A stretch of DNA of 64,000 bases from Curtobacterium caseinilyticum (GTDB lineage: Bacteria > Actinomycetota > Actinomycetes > Actinomycetales > Microbacteriaceae): assembly GCF_030363035.1 (NCBI RefSeq), contig NZ_JAUCMN010000006.1:1-64000 (forward strand). The letters are read 5' to 3'. The notes under the pieces are model-generated. The model did not search any database. It had not been told where the DNA came from and saw only the letters and a list, made by a program, of their open reading frames with translations. Shown piece by piece: positions 33,792 through 42,303 of the stretch (the stretch's first letter is position 1; every line of letters starts with the position of its first letter). Both the position numbers and the translations under genes were made by a program.

Positions 33792-34472
33792 TCACGCGCC
33801 TCGATGACCCTTCTCGGGGCTACTCCGGGCAAAGGACGACAGCTCATCGAGTCGTGATGGACCGAGTGGCGACTCCAGTAGCTCGAGGTGGGCGCGAACG
33901 GTCTGCGGGTCAAGGTCCTCTAAGTTGAACGAGCGAAGAACCCTTTCCACCTCTGCTGAGACTCGCTTGCGCAGGTGACGGGCCGGGGCCCCGGCAACGA
34001 CCGAGAACGGTGCGACGTCGCGAGTCACGATTGCTCCGGCGGCCACGATACTTCCGCGGCCAAGCGTCACACCGGACATGACTATCGCCCCATGGCCAAT
34101 CCACACGTCATCCGCCACCGTGATGTCGCCGCGAGAACCGACCTGTTCGCCTTCCCGAAGGACGAATGCGCGAAGCGGGAAGGTTGTCACTCGATCGATT
34201 GGATGATCGCCGTTCAGGATGAACGTCACGTCCTCGGCGATGGAGCAGAACATACCGATCTTGAGGCGGCTCGTGTTGGCACCGTCGATGACACGCAGCG
34301 GCCCGTAGCTGTACCGACCGACCGCGACCTTGGCTCGATCGAACTGGTTGACGGCGCTCGTCTCGTTGTGACTGTTCTGCTTGTCCCACAGCCACCGGTG
34401 CCGCGCGAGTTTCGCGCGTTGGAGGATCCGCCGAGCGGCCTTCCAAATAGGACCGCGACCTGCGTCAGCCAT
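33792..34472 (-). CDS. CatB-like hexapeptide-repeat O-acetyltransferase
   Basis: 226-residue left-handed beta-helix acetyltransferase. Repeats begin near residue 50 (VGRYSYGPLRVIDGAN) and continue LKIGMFCSIAEDVTFILNGDHPIDRVTTFP, where the His of NGDH is the expected catalytic base. Then DITVADDVWIGHGAIVMSGVTLGRGSIVAAGAIVTRDVAPFSVVAGAPAR. It probably acetylates a sugar during repeat-unit assembly in the cytosol. The start overlaps the upstream glycosyltransferase gene by 8 bp. Confidence 0.92.
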   Translation of the reverse strand: MADAGRGPIWKAARRILQRAKLARHRWLWDKQNSHNETSAVNQFDRAKVAVGRYSYGPLRVIDGANTSRLKIGMFCSIAEDVTFILNGDHPIDRVTTFPLRAFVLREGEQVGSRGDITVADDVWIGHGAIVMSGVTLGRGSIVAAGAIVTRDVAPFSVVAGAPARHLRKRVSAEVERVLRSFNLEDLDPQTVRAHLELLESPLGPSRLDELSSFARSSPEKGHRGA

Positions 34473-35304
34473 GAGACGTCCTTCCTGTGCGCAGCCAACT
34501 GAAGATGAAAGCTGACGTTCGGTAGTGCACTGTCGCCCCGAGAGCTCGCCGGAGCGTGAGGGCCCAGCCCCAAAGCTGTCCTACTAACGTCCCCCGGTAA
34601 AACTGCCTCACATCCCTGTTGAAGGTGCGGAAACGAGCCAGGGCCTGCTGCTCGTTGTCCGTGTCCCGTGAGTAGTCCTGGTCGAGCATGACGTCCCAGC
34701 ACACCTCGACATGCGCGCCACCCGCAAGACTCGACCGAGCGAACTGATGATCGACGTAGTCGAGGAAGAGTTCCTCGTCGAAGGGATTCGAAGATACAGT
34801 GCCGCGCGCGACAGTCATACCGCTGTTGATCCAGCTGATGTTCGCAGGAACCTCTCCCACCCTCCTGAGGGGTAGATACCACGGTCCTATCCGTCGGCAC
34901 GGTGAGATGATTGCATTGCCAGCTCGAACAGCAGGGAGCGTCACTTCTGCGCCGAGTCCCTCAGCGAGTCGATCAAAGAGGCGAGGTAAGCCCGCTGTGT
35001 CTTGATCGAGGAACACCACGTGCGTCCAACTCGACTGGAGCTGTTCGACCGCCGAATTGTAGGCCCTTGCAAGACCGACATTTCCCCCGAGCCACCGGTA
35101 CTTGATGACGCTTGGGAGCGTGGCGATCTCATCGGCCGGGGCGGGTTCAGGCGAGTTGTCGACAATGATGACCTCGGGCACGGCGCTCAGGTCGATCATC
35201 GGAAGCGCCCGCAACAGGCTGATTTCATGAAGCGGCTTCTTAAACCGAACGACAATGATCGCGACCTGTGCGGACCGTCGATCAGCGGGGTTCCCAGTGG
35301 TCAT
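34465..35304 (-). CDS. Family 2 glycosyltransferase, rhamnosyltransferase-like
   Basis: 279-residue glycosyltransferase. VAIIVVRFKKPLHEISLLRAL leads the fold; VIIVDNSPEP and the LDQDT motif (THVVFLDQDTAG), common in rhamnosyl- and related transferases, supply the metal and nucleotide site. GGNVGLARAYNSAVEQL fits the family. C-terminal helices around LWGWALTLRRALGATV may touch the membrane. It overlaps the flippase gene by 4 bp (ATGA) and the acetyltransferase gene by 8 bp. Confidence 0.9.
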   Translation of the reverse strand: MTTGNPADRRSAQVAIIVVRFKKPLHEISLLRALPMIDLSAVPEVIIVDNSPEPAPADEIATLPSVIKYRWLGGNVGLARAYNSAVEQLQSSWTHVVFLDQDTAGLPRLFDRLAEGLGAEVTLPAVRAGNAIISPCRRIGPWYLPLRRVGEVPANISWINSGMTVARGTVSSNPFDEELFLDYVDHQFARSSLAGGAHVEVCWDVMLDQDYSRDTDNEQQALARFRTFNRDVRQFYRGTLVGQLWGWALTLRRALGATVHYRTSAFIFSWLRTGRTSHG

Positions 35305-36485
35305 TGTCCTGCCCCCGCCCCTCCGTGCTTACGAACGATACGCAGCACGAGCACGGGGGCGCGGAGCGTATAACAAATGGTCATTGCCGCTGCAACACCG
35401 ACAGGACCTTCCCAGATCGCGCCGAGCACCATCCCCACGAGGGCGACGGCCGCGAAGGCGGCGCCATTCGCCGCGACAAAGCCTTCATCGTGACGCCCCT
35501 GCAGGATCGCTGCGAGCGGGCCGGACAAGGCGAGCATCGGGAATCCGATGAGTGCCCAGACCAGGATCGGCGCTGCCTCGGCGTACGGCGAACCGAACAA
35601 CAACCTCAGCAGATCGCTCGCGAAGAAACAGACTGGGATGAGGACGACGTAGGAAGAGAGCAGCAGGAGGCAGACGTTGCGCGTAATCCGAACAGCGTCG
35701 CTTCCGCTCTTGGCGACAGCCGGAAGAATGACCTGGGACAAGGACGCCGGTAAGAGAAGCATCGGGTTGACCAGCTTCTGCGCCGCTGAGTAGAGGCCCG
35801 CGCTCGCCACCGAGGCGAACGCGCCTACAACCGCGGAATCGAGGATACGAACTTGGTTGAGGACAGAACTGGCCCAGAACCGCCACGACCCTGCGAGCAC
35901 CCCTCTAAGACCTATGGCGCGGACATCTCCGCGCACCCTCATGACCGTGAGTCGTTGCAGGAGCTGACTGAAGATGACGCCAACGAGTTGAGCCAGGGCG
36001 AAAGCAATCGCGCCATCCAAGCGTACGAGGAGCAACCCGCCGAACGCCCCGAGCATGAGCAGCCTCCGTCCGAGGATCGATGCGGCCGGCACTGCCCTTG
36101 AGCCATCAGCGAAGAAGACGCTGAGGTGAGTCTCGGTGTTCCGTTCGAGTGTCAGCGAGAGCGCGAGCAGCCCGAGAGCAAGATGAGGCGAAGCCGTGAA
36201 ACCGGCGATGACCGCGAACGTCACAGCAGTCACCACGGTCACGACGTCATTGAGGCGAAGAGCTCCTGCGACCATCCCCTGGTCCGCTCGTGCACGGGCA
36301 CGCGAGAGAGTAGCCGTGATGCCGAGGTCGGTCACGAGGAGCGCGAAGCCGGCCAGCGCCGTCAGCACACCGATTGCGCCGAACGTCCGCACGTCTACCA
36401 CGCGGCTGAGGAGCATAAACGAGATCGATTGGAGAACGGCCGCGACGCCGCGCGAAGCGATCAGGACGATGACTTGGCGGTTCAT
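35301..36485 (-). CDS. Polysaccharide flippase, Wzx/MATE-like
   Basis: 394-residue integral membrane protein with about twelve helices. It is the candidate lipid-linked repeat-unit flippase of the exopolysaccharide pathway. The first helix begins almost at the start (MNRQVIVLIASRGVAAVLQSI) and helix 2 has SRVVDVRTFGAIGVLTALAG. SWRFWASSVLNQVRILDSAVVGAFASVASAGLYSAAQKL is the best match to the MATE/Wzx core. It is slightly shorter than most flippases. The ATG at 36485 has only a weak ribosome site; starts further upstream overlap the preceding gene and encode no family similarity. Confidence 0.85.
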   Translation of the reverse strand: MNRQVIVLIASRGVAAVLQSISFMLLSRVVDVRTFGAIGVLTALAGFALLVTDLGITATLSRARARADQGMVAGALRLNDVVTVVTAVTFAVIAGFTASPHLALGLLALSLTLERNTETHLSVFFADGSRAVPAASILGRRLLMLGAFGGLLLVRLDGAIAFALAQLVGVIFSQLLQRLTVMRVRGDVRAIGLRGVLAGSWRFWASSVLNQVRILDSAVVGAFASVASAGLYSAAQKLVNPMLLLPASLSQVILPAVAKSGSDAVRITRNVCLLLLSSYVVLIPVCFFASDLLRLLFGSPYAEAAPILVWALIGFPMLALSGPLAAILQGRHDEGFVAANGAAFAAVALVGMVLGAIWEGPVGVAAAMTICYTLRAPVLVLRIVRKHGGAGAGQ

Positions 36486-36535
36486 GTTCGTGATCCGGAC
36501 TCTTCGAACTGGCTGAACATCAACGATCCTCAACG

Positions 36536-37426
36536 TCACTTCACCCGACGCCCGGTGATCCTGCGCCATTGGCGGACGCTGATTCGGTCGGTTGCCGGCG
36601 CTGGCACTTCCATGCTGAGCCCCTGCATCACCCCGCGGAAGTACGCAGCGGACGTACCCTGCCTCACCTTCCGGAGGCCGTTTGCCGCGACCGCTGCGAA
36701 GAACGGCAAGGCGATGAAGCACTTTGCGGGAGCGGAGAGCATGCGGCGGAATGTTGCGATTCGATTCCTCACGAGTAAGCGTGCCTTGAGACGCTGTCCA
36801 GCCGGATTCGCCACTGAGTGACCTCCGATGTGGTCGAGCGTGATCTCCTCGAGAGCCCTCGTCTCAATGCCTCGGGATTGCAGGAGAAGACCCCATTCTG
36901 CGTCTTCACCCCAGGCGAAGAGGTGCTCGGGGAACGGCACCTCGTCGCGGACGAGCGATGTGGAGAACACCGCCGCGCCCCCGCTTGGGCCGATCAAGAA
37001 GCGCTCCGAGTCCACCCTGTCACGGCAGAACCCCCACCATGAGTACTCGACGCCGAGGTGATCGATCCCGTCTGTCCGGAGTGCGACCGAGTACGGGCCC
37101 GAATCAGGCAGCGACATGACTGACTCGACAGCAGAGCGAGTCAAGTAGACGTCGGGATTCAGCAGGAAGATGCGCTCGCTCTCTGCAAGTGCTACTCCGT
37201 TGTTCACACCAGCCGCGAACCCGGGATTATCTGGATTCCAGACGTAACGCGCCCAGGATTCGAGGTCGAGGTGGGCCTTCAGCGGTTCTGGGCTGTGGTC
37301 GACGAACACGACCTCGACCGATGCCTCGACGGCGTCACGCCAAGTGGGAAGCGTCGACTCGAGCACCGCAGCTCCGCCGTAGAGCACCGAGACGATCGTC
37401 AAAGAGGGCTCGCGTCGGTCGGTCAC
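36536..37426 (-). CDS. Family 2 glycosyltransferase
   Basis: 296-residue GT2 enzyme. SLTIVSVLYGGAAVLESTLPTW, VVFVDHSPEP, NPDNPGFAAGVNNGVALAESERIFLLNPDVYLT give the nucleotide-binding core, with NPDV in the DxD position as in the WcaE/rhamnosyl group. GPSGGAAVFSTSLVRDEVPFPEHLFAWGEDAEWGLLLQSRG holds the acceptor-side acidic motif (GEDAEW). The GTG at 37426 overlaps the upstream glycosyltransferase stop (GTGA). Confidence 0.9.
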   Translation of the reverse strand: MTDRREPSLTIVSVLYGGAAVLESTLPTWRDAVEASVEVVFVDHSPEPLKAHLDLESWARYVWNPDNPGFAAGVNNGVALAESERIFLLNPDVYLTRSAVESVMSLPDSGPYSVALRTDGIDHLGVEYSWWGFCRDRVDSERFLIGPSGGAAVFSTSLVRDEVPFPEHLFAWGEDAEWGLLLQSRGIETRALEEITLDHIGGHSVANPAGQRLKARLLVRNRIATFRRMLSAPAKCFIALPFFAAVAANGLRKVRQGTSAAYFRGVMQGLSMEVPAPATDRISVRQWRRITGRRVK

Positions 37427-38277
37427 GCCTGCGCCTCCTCGCTCGCAACAACACGCCCGATTCGCGCCCGCTCCGGGTGGAAGAGACGAGCGAAGACAAC
37501 TGGCAGCAGGAGATGCGGGTACCGGAGGTAAAACTTCGTCATGCTCGCGACCTCGAGCCGCCAGGCCGCAAGGTTGAAGCGGAACGTTTCGCGCGCCCAC
37601 CCGTGGACCCATCGGACACGACCATCGAGCACGACTGCGTGGCCCGAGCGCCAGGCCCGGAGGCCCAAGTCGGAATCCTCGTAGTAGACGAAGAAGCGGT
37701 CATCCCAAGGGATCTCGTCGAAAGTCTCGGCCGTCATCGCAATCGCAGCCCCGATCGCCCAGGAGATGTACCGGCGTTCCCCTGGGTTCGCGGTGATCTG
37801 GTAGTCACGCGACTCTGCGCCGGGTAGACGATTGAAGATTTTCGACGAGAGCGTCGGGAGGTTGCGTCCCGAAGGCTGAGGGGTGCGGTCCACGTTGAGG
37901 AGTTGAGGCGCAACGACAGCCCCGGGATCAATTTCAAAGTTCTGAGCGAGCTCGTCGAGTGCCGATCCGACGACCTCGATGTCTGGGTTCACGAAAGCGA
38001 TGAATTGACTCTGAACAGACCGAGCCCCGATGTTGTTCGCAGCGCCGAACCCGACGTTCGCAGGAAGTGAAATGACCGTGGCCCCCAGCTGTCTCGCGAT
38101 CTCCACGGAATCGTCAGTCGAGGCGTTGTCTACGACGGTCCAACGACTGTGCGGGGGAAGGTTTACGGCAGGCCAGTGGCGGCGAAGGTCCCGGGCGCTG
38201 TTGAACGTTACGGTAACGAAATGCCAGACCAGTCGGCGAGTGTCGGGGAGTTCCGAGGACTGTCCTAACCGCGTCAT
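37423..38277 (-). CDS. Family 2 glycosyltransferase
   Basis: 284-residue GT2 enzyme, paralogous in layout to the next gene downstream. HFVTVTFNSARDLRRHWPAV, WTVVDNASTDDSVEIARQLG, NVGFGAANNIGARSVQSQFIAFVNPDIEVVG make the donor site, and GAAIAMTAETFDEIPWDDRFFVYYEDSDLGLRAW carries the YYEDSDL acidic motif of rhamnosyltransferase-type enzymes. The ATG shares one base with the stop of the sugar transferase gene (TGATG), so translation is coupled to the priming enzyme. Confidence 0.92.
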   Translation of the reverse strand: MTRLGQSSELPDTRRLVWHFVTVTFNSARDLRRHWPAVNLPPHSRWTVVDNASTDDSVEIARQLGATVISLPANVGFGAANNIGARSVQSQFIAFVNPDIEVVGSALDELAQNFEIDPGAVVAPQLLNVDRTPQPSGRNLPTLSSKIFNRLPGAESRDYQITANPGERRYISWAIGAAIAMTAETFDEIPWDDRFFVYYEDSDLGLRAWRSGHAVVLDGRVRWVHGWARETFRFNLAAWRLEVASMTKFYLRYPHLLLPVVFARLFHPERARIGRVVASEEAQA

Positions 38278-39737
38278 CAGTGCGCATCGCTTCCCGGCGC
38301 AAGCACCGCGCGGACCGTGCGCCACAGGATCACCAGGTCACCCGTGATCGACCAGTTCTCCACGTAGTACAGATCCAATCGGATCGCATCCTCCCAACCG
38401 AGCGACGACCGTCCTCCGACTTGCCAGAGCCCGCTCATTCCCGGTTTGAGCAGGAGTCGACGCGAGGCAGCGGCGTCGTACAGCGCGACCTCGCCCTCTC
38501 GCTGAGGTCGCGGGCCGACGAGGCTCATCGTGCCGAAGAACACGTTGAACAGCTGCGGGAACTCGTCAAGCGAGTGCTTCCGGAGGAAGTGGCCGATCGG
38601 GGTGATGCGCGGGTCGTTGTCGAGCTTGAAGAGCGGGGTGTCCCCCTTCCCCTGAGCTGCGAGCAGCGCCGACAGCTCGGCGTCGGCGTTCACTCGCATC
38701 GACCGGAACTTGAGCATGTCGAAGGGCACGCCGTTCAGTCCGATGCGCTCCTGCCGGTAGAGCACCGGTCCGGCGCTCGTCATTTTCACCACGATGGCGA
38801 GGACGATCAGCAGCGGTGAGAGGGCGACGATGAGCGCCGCGGAGCCCACGATGTCGAACGCGCGCTTCAGGAACAGCGCCGATCCGTCGTACCGCGGCAT
38901 CTCGACGTGGATCAGTGGCAAACCCGCGACGGGCCGGGTGTGGATGCGCGGTCCGTTCACCTCAGTGAGGCTCGGTGCCACGATCAGGTGCTCGCGACCG
39001 CCTTCCAGCTCCCAGCTCAGCTCTCTGACCGCCTGTGCGCCGAGGTCGTCCGAGCTGGTGACGGCGACGGTGTCGGCTCCGATGCTCCGGAGCGCGGTGA
39101 CTGCATCGGGTATGCGGCCGAGGATCGGAACGACCGTCATCCCGAGCGTCGAACCGATCTCCCCCGAAGGCACACATGCGCCGACGACGCGGTAGCCCTC
39201 CTCGGGGTGCCGTATGAGTTCCCGTGCGATGTGCTCAACTGAGGGAGTCGAACCGACCAGCACCACCTGCGCCGAGAAGCGACCCGATCGACGCTGGGCG
39301 TTGAGCCACTGCCGCCACATCCATCGCGTGAGCAGCAACAAGAGCACGCCGACGGGGAAGGCGATGAAGATGTAACCCCGTGCGATGTCGAGCTTGAAGG
39401 CGTAGGCGACGATTGCGACAAAAGCGAATAGGCGGATCGCGGAGTCAACGATCCGTCGGTACTCTCCTGCGCCACTACCGACGTAGCGGGGGTCGCGGGT
39501 GTCGTAGAGGGCGAGCACGAACAGCCAGGCGACGACCAAGATAACGGAAACGAAGGTGTAGCCGAGTGCGAGGTCTGCTGGGCTTCCTGCAACCTCGCGG
39601 CTGTCGAAGCCGAACCAAGCGATCTGCACGCCGAACACGACCCAGACCAGCGCAAGCACGTCCGTGATGACGAGGCGCCGGGAGTACATGGACTCCCAGC
39701 CATCGGTCCGCACGGAGGTCCGCTCGGTCACCGTCAC
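38277..39737 (-). CDS. Polyprenyl-phosphate sugar-1-phosphate transferase
   Basis: 486-residue initiating transferase of exopolysaccharide synthesis, linking a sugar-1-phosphate to undecaprenyl phosphate. Five membrane helices with a CoA-binding-like cytosolic domain (VVLVGSTPSVEHIARELIRHP) precede the catalytic part from about residue 300. That part has FLKRAFDIVGSAALIVALSPLL, the KxRSM block FDMLKFRSMRVNADAE, LRKHSLDEFPQLFNVFFGTMSLVGPRPQ and KPGMSGLWQVGGRSSL. The GTG at 39737 overlaps the preceding stop codon (GTGA). WbaP/ExoY/CpsE-type; the sugar is unknown. Confidence 0.95.
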   Translation of the reverse strand: MTVTERTSVRTDGWESMYSRRLVITDVLALVWVVFGVQIAWFGFDSREVAGSPADLALGYTFVSVILVVAWLFVLALYDTRDPRYVGSGAGEYRRIVDSAIRLFAFVAIVAYAFKLDIARGYIFIAFPVGVLLLLLTRWMWRQWLNAQRRSGRFSAQVVLVGSTPSVEHIARELIRHPEEGYRVVGACVPSGEIGSTLGMTVVPILGRIPDAVTALRSIGADTVAVTSSDDLGAQAVRELSWELEGGREHLIVAPSLTEVNGPRIHTRPVAGLPLIHVEMPRYDGSALFLKRAFDIVGSAALIVALSPLLIVLAIVVKMTSAGPVLYRQERIGLNGVPFDMLKFRSMRVNADAELSALLAAQGKGDTPLFKLDNDPRITPIGHFLRKHSLDEFPQLFNVFFGTMSLVGPRPQREGEVALYDAAASRRLLLKPGMSGLWQVGGRSSLGWEDAIRLDLYYVENWSITGDLVILWRTVRAVLAPGSDAH

Positions 39738-40687
39738 CACGTCGCCCCGCCGTCCTTCGACACCGCGACGCTGTCGCCGGACCACATCCACACGTCGTCA
39801 CCGGACCGGTCGAGCGCGACCGGTCGCTCGGTCGGCACGTGGTTGCAGCCGATGGGCGTGGTCGTCGTCGCGTTCGTCACGCCGGCGGCGGGCATCGTCT
39901 CGATCTGCAGTCCGTCGCAGCTCGCGGTGCCGGCGCGGGCGAGGGTGTACTCGCCGCCGTCCACCGCGATCGCCCGCACGCCGTCGACGGGCACGTCGAC
40001 CCAGGCACCCGCACCCGTGCGCCAGTCGAGCTGCTCGTCGCAGGCGACGAGCGTCGTGCTGTCACCGCGGAACGCGTCGGCGGGGTCCTCGCACGGCGGG
40101 TCGACGACGTCGCCGCCGAGGACGAGCCCCTGCTCGGTGATCCCGGCGCCGGCTGCTCCGGCCTCGCCGTCGGCCCAGGTCGCGCCGTCGTCGGTGGTCG
40201 TCCGCACCTCGGTCGCGCACGTGTCGCCGGTCCCGACGAGCACGGACACACCGGACGACGTGGCGCGCAGCGCCGCGATCGTCCGGACGTCAGCGTCGAG
40301 GTCGACCGCCTGCCACTCCTTGCCACCGTCCGTCGTGTGCTCCAGCACCGCCTTCGGGTCGGCACACGTCGTACTGGAGGCGCGCCACGCCTCCAGGCCG
40401 TCGATGGCAGACAGCAGGTGGTCGGCCGACGCGACGCCGGCGTCCGAGGAGTCGGCGGTCGCTGACGCGGACGGCGACGCGGCCGGCGTCGCCGGACCGC
40501 TCTGCTGCACGCCGAACGTGGGGATGGGACGAGGTTGACCGCTGGCTTCCGGCGCGGTGCGTGCGAGCGCGAGGGCGACGAGCACGACGTCGATGACGAC
40601 GAGCGCGACGACGATGACGGCGACGCCGATCAACGTGGTGCGCGGCAGGCTGGTGCCGAGGCCTCGGGCCCCCCGGCGCTCACTCAT
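39734..40687 (-). CDS. Membrane-anchored BNR/sialidase-like repeat protein
   Basis: 317 residues. A basic N-terminus and a single helix (about residues 17-43, TTLIGVAVIVVALVVIDVVLVALALA) are followed by a Pro/Ser/Ala linker and an extracytoplasmic domain. That domain has BNR-like turns: TTDGGKEWQAV, TTDDGATWADG, and the C-terminal VSKDGGATW, which ends the protein. Paired Cys residues may form disulfides. GGAGG precedes the ATG. It is translationally linked between the Wzz/kinase gene and the priming transferase gene, so it is an integral member of the locus. I know of no standard exopolysaccharide role for such a protein. Confidence 0.72.
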   Translation of the reverse strand: MSERRGARGLGTSLPRTTLIGVAVIVVALVVIDVVLVALALARTAPEASGQPRPIPTFGVQQSGPATPAASPSASATADSSDAGVASADHLLSAIDGLEAWRASSTTCADPKAVLEHTTDGGKEWQAVDLDADVRTIAALRATSSGVSVLVGTGDTCATEVRTTTDDGATWADGEAGAAGAGITEQGLVLGGDVVDPPCEDPADAFRGDSTTLVACDEQLDWRTGAGAWVDVPVDGVRAIAVDGGEYTLARAGTASCDGLQIETMPAAGVTNATTTTPIGCNHVPTERPVALDRSGDDVWMWSGDSVAVSKDGGATW

Positions 40688-40700
40688 CCCCCGGCCTCCG

Positions 40701-42149
40701 TCAGCGGTCCGCGCGACGGACGACGCCGAGCTTGCCGCGGGACTTGCCGGTCGACTGCGCGGGCCGCTGTGCTGGCTCCGCTTCGTCGAGCCCGTACCCG
40801 TAGCCGTACCCGTAGCGGCCGTAGCCGTAGGCACCCGGGCCCTTGAGCGGCATCATCGTGATGACGAAGCCGGCGATCGGGGCGCCGACGTTCTCGAGCG
40901 AGGCGACGGCGGCGGCGAGCTGGCCCTTGTGGGTCTTGCCCGACGCCACGGCGAGGATCGCGCCAGAGGCCTTCTTCGACAGGATGGCCGCGTCGGTGAC
41001 GGGCAGCAGCGGCGGTGCGTCGAACAGCACGTAGTCGAACTGCTGCTCGAGCGTCGTGATGAGGTCCTGCATCGCTTTCGAGCCGAGGAGCTCGGACGGG
41101 TTCGGCGGGATCTGGCCGGCGGGCAGGACGACGAGGTTGCCGCGGCCCCAGGGCTGGGCGACGTCCTCGAGCGTGGCGCGACCGATGAGAACGTCGGTCA
41201 GCCCGGCAGCGCTGTCGACTTCCATGTACTCGCCCACGCGGGGGCGGCGGAGGTCGGCGTCGATCAGGATGACCTTGAATCCGGCGCTGTCGAGTGCGAT
41301 CGCCAGGTTCGCGACCGTGGTGCTCTTGCCCTCGGACTGCATCGACGACGTCATCACGAACGTCCGCGAGCCGGTGCCCAGGTCGAGGAACTGCAGGTTC
41401 GTGCGGAGCGTGCGGAAGGACTCGGCGCGCGGGCTGCGCGGGTCGACCTGCACGATCAGGGGCCGCTCGGAAGCCTTGCTGTCGAACGCGATGCCCCCGA
41501 CGACCGGCTTGTCGCTGATCTTCTCGACGTCGGTCTCGACGCGGACGCGGTTGTCGAGCGTCTCGCGCAGCACGGCGATGCCGACGCCGAGGGCCAGGCC
41601 GACGAGCAAGCCGAGCGCGATGTTGACCGGGACGTTGGGGCTGACAGGCTTCAGCGGCACGTCGGCCTGCTTCACCCGGGTGAGCTTGACGGTGCTCGTG
41701 CCGTCCGCGTCGGTCGCCTCGATCTTCTCGACGACGTTCGTCAGGCTCTGCGAGGTCGCGTTCGCGATCTCGGTCGCTCGGACCGGGTTCGTGTCGTTCA
41801 CGCTGATCGAGATGAGGGTCGTGCTCGTCGGCGCGGTCGCGGACACCATCGTCGCGAGCTGGTCGGCGTTCATGTCGAGCTGCAGCGACGAGATGACCGG
41901 CAGGAGCACGATCGGCGTCGTCACCAGGTTCGAGTAGGTCAGGACCCGCTGCTGCGTGAACGTGTTGCCCTGCGCCAGGTCGCTCGCGCTACCCGACGTC
42001 TCGGTGGACACGAACACCTGTGCCGAGGCGGAGTACACGGGCTTCTTGAGCAGGGAGAACCCTGCAGCCGCCGCGACGCCCACCAGGGCGAGCACCACGA
42101 TGAGCACCCACCCCTTCCGGAGCACAGTGATGTAGTCGCGCAGTTCCAC
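40701..42149 (-). CDS. Polysaccharide co-polymerase with BY-kinase domain (Wzz-Wzc-like)
   Basis: 482-residue fusion controlling exopolysaccharide chain length and export. The N-terminal Wzz part has helices at about 15-33 and 176-194 around an extracytoplasmic loop. The cytosolic kinase has Walker A SSMQSEGKSTTVAN (268-281), Walker A' VILIDADLRRPR (295-304) and Walker B YVLFDAPP (373-380). The Tyr-Gly-rich tail (Tyr at 441-452) is the expected autophosphorylation cluster. The GTG start has GGGGAAGG 10 nt upstream. First gene of the minus-strand operon. A tyrosine phosphatase gene lies 3 kb away at 45289. Confidence 0.94.
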   Translation of the reverse strand: MELRDYITVLRKGWVLIVVLALVGVAAAAGFSLLKKPVYSASAQVFVSTETSGSASDLAQGNTFTQQRVLTYSNLVTTPIVLLPVISSLQLDMNADQLATMVSATAPTSTTLISISVNDTNPVRATEIANATSQSLTNVVEKIEATDADGTSTVKLTRVKQADVPLKPVSPNVPVNIALGLLVGLALGVGIAVLRETLDNRVRVETDVEKISDKPVVGGIAFDSKASERPLIVQVDPRSPRAESFRTLRTNLQFLDLGTGSRTFVMTSSMQSEGKSTTVANLAIALDSAGFKVILIDADLRRPRVGEYMEVDSAAGLTDVLIGRATLEDVAQPWGRGNLVVLPAGQIPPNPSELLGSKAMQDLITTLEQQFDYVLFDAPPLLPVTDAAILSKKASGAILAVASGKTHKGQLAAAVASLENVGAPIAGFVITMMPLKGPGAYGYGRYGYGYGYGLDEAEPAQRPAQSTGKSRGKLGVVRRADR

Positions 42150-42178
42150 GCGGCCCGCCTTCCCCGATCCTCGCCGTT

Positions 42179-42234
42179 CCTGTGGTCCCGACACAGGTTC
42201 CGCGGGGGTTGTCCCAGCAGACGGCATTCAAATA
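42179..42234 (-). promoter_or_regulatory. Promoter region of the exopolysaccharide operon
   Basis: The divergent gap holds an inverted repeat CCTGTG-N7-CACAGG (42179-42197) and, on the minus strand, the AT-rich TATTTGAAT (42226-42234), the only such patch here. They could be operator and -10 region for the operon starting at 42149. Confidence 0.35.
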
Positions 42235-42291
42235 GTGCCACACGGATGAGCCTCGCTCGCCTGTTCTGCCCGATCTGCGTCGGCGGTCCTC

Positions 42292-42297
42292 TACGCT
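42292..42297 (+). promoter_or_regulatory. -10 box, putative leaderless promoter
   Basis: TACGCT, 6 nt before the CPBP ATG at 42304. Confidence 0.5.
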
Positions 42298-42303
42298 CGC
42301 CCC

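Noticed and set aside
30420..42149. Genomic island with integrase and att sites
   Set aside because: GC drops in the glycosyltransferase core, but no integrase, tRNA gene or flanking direct repeat was found; replacement by homologous recombination explains it better.
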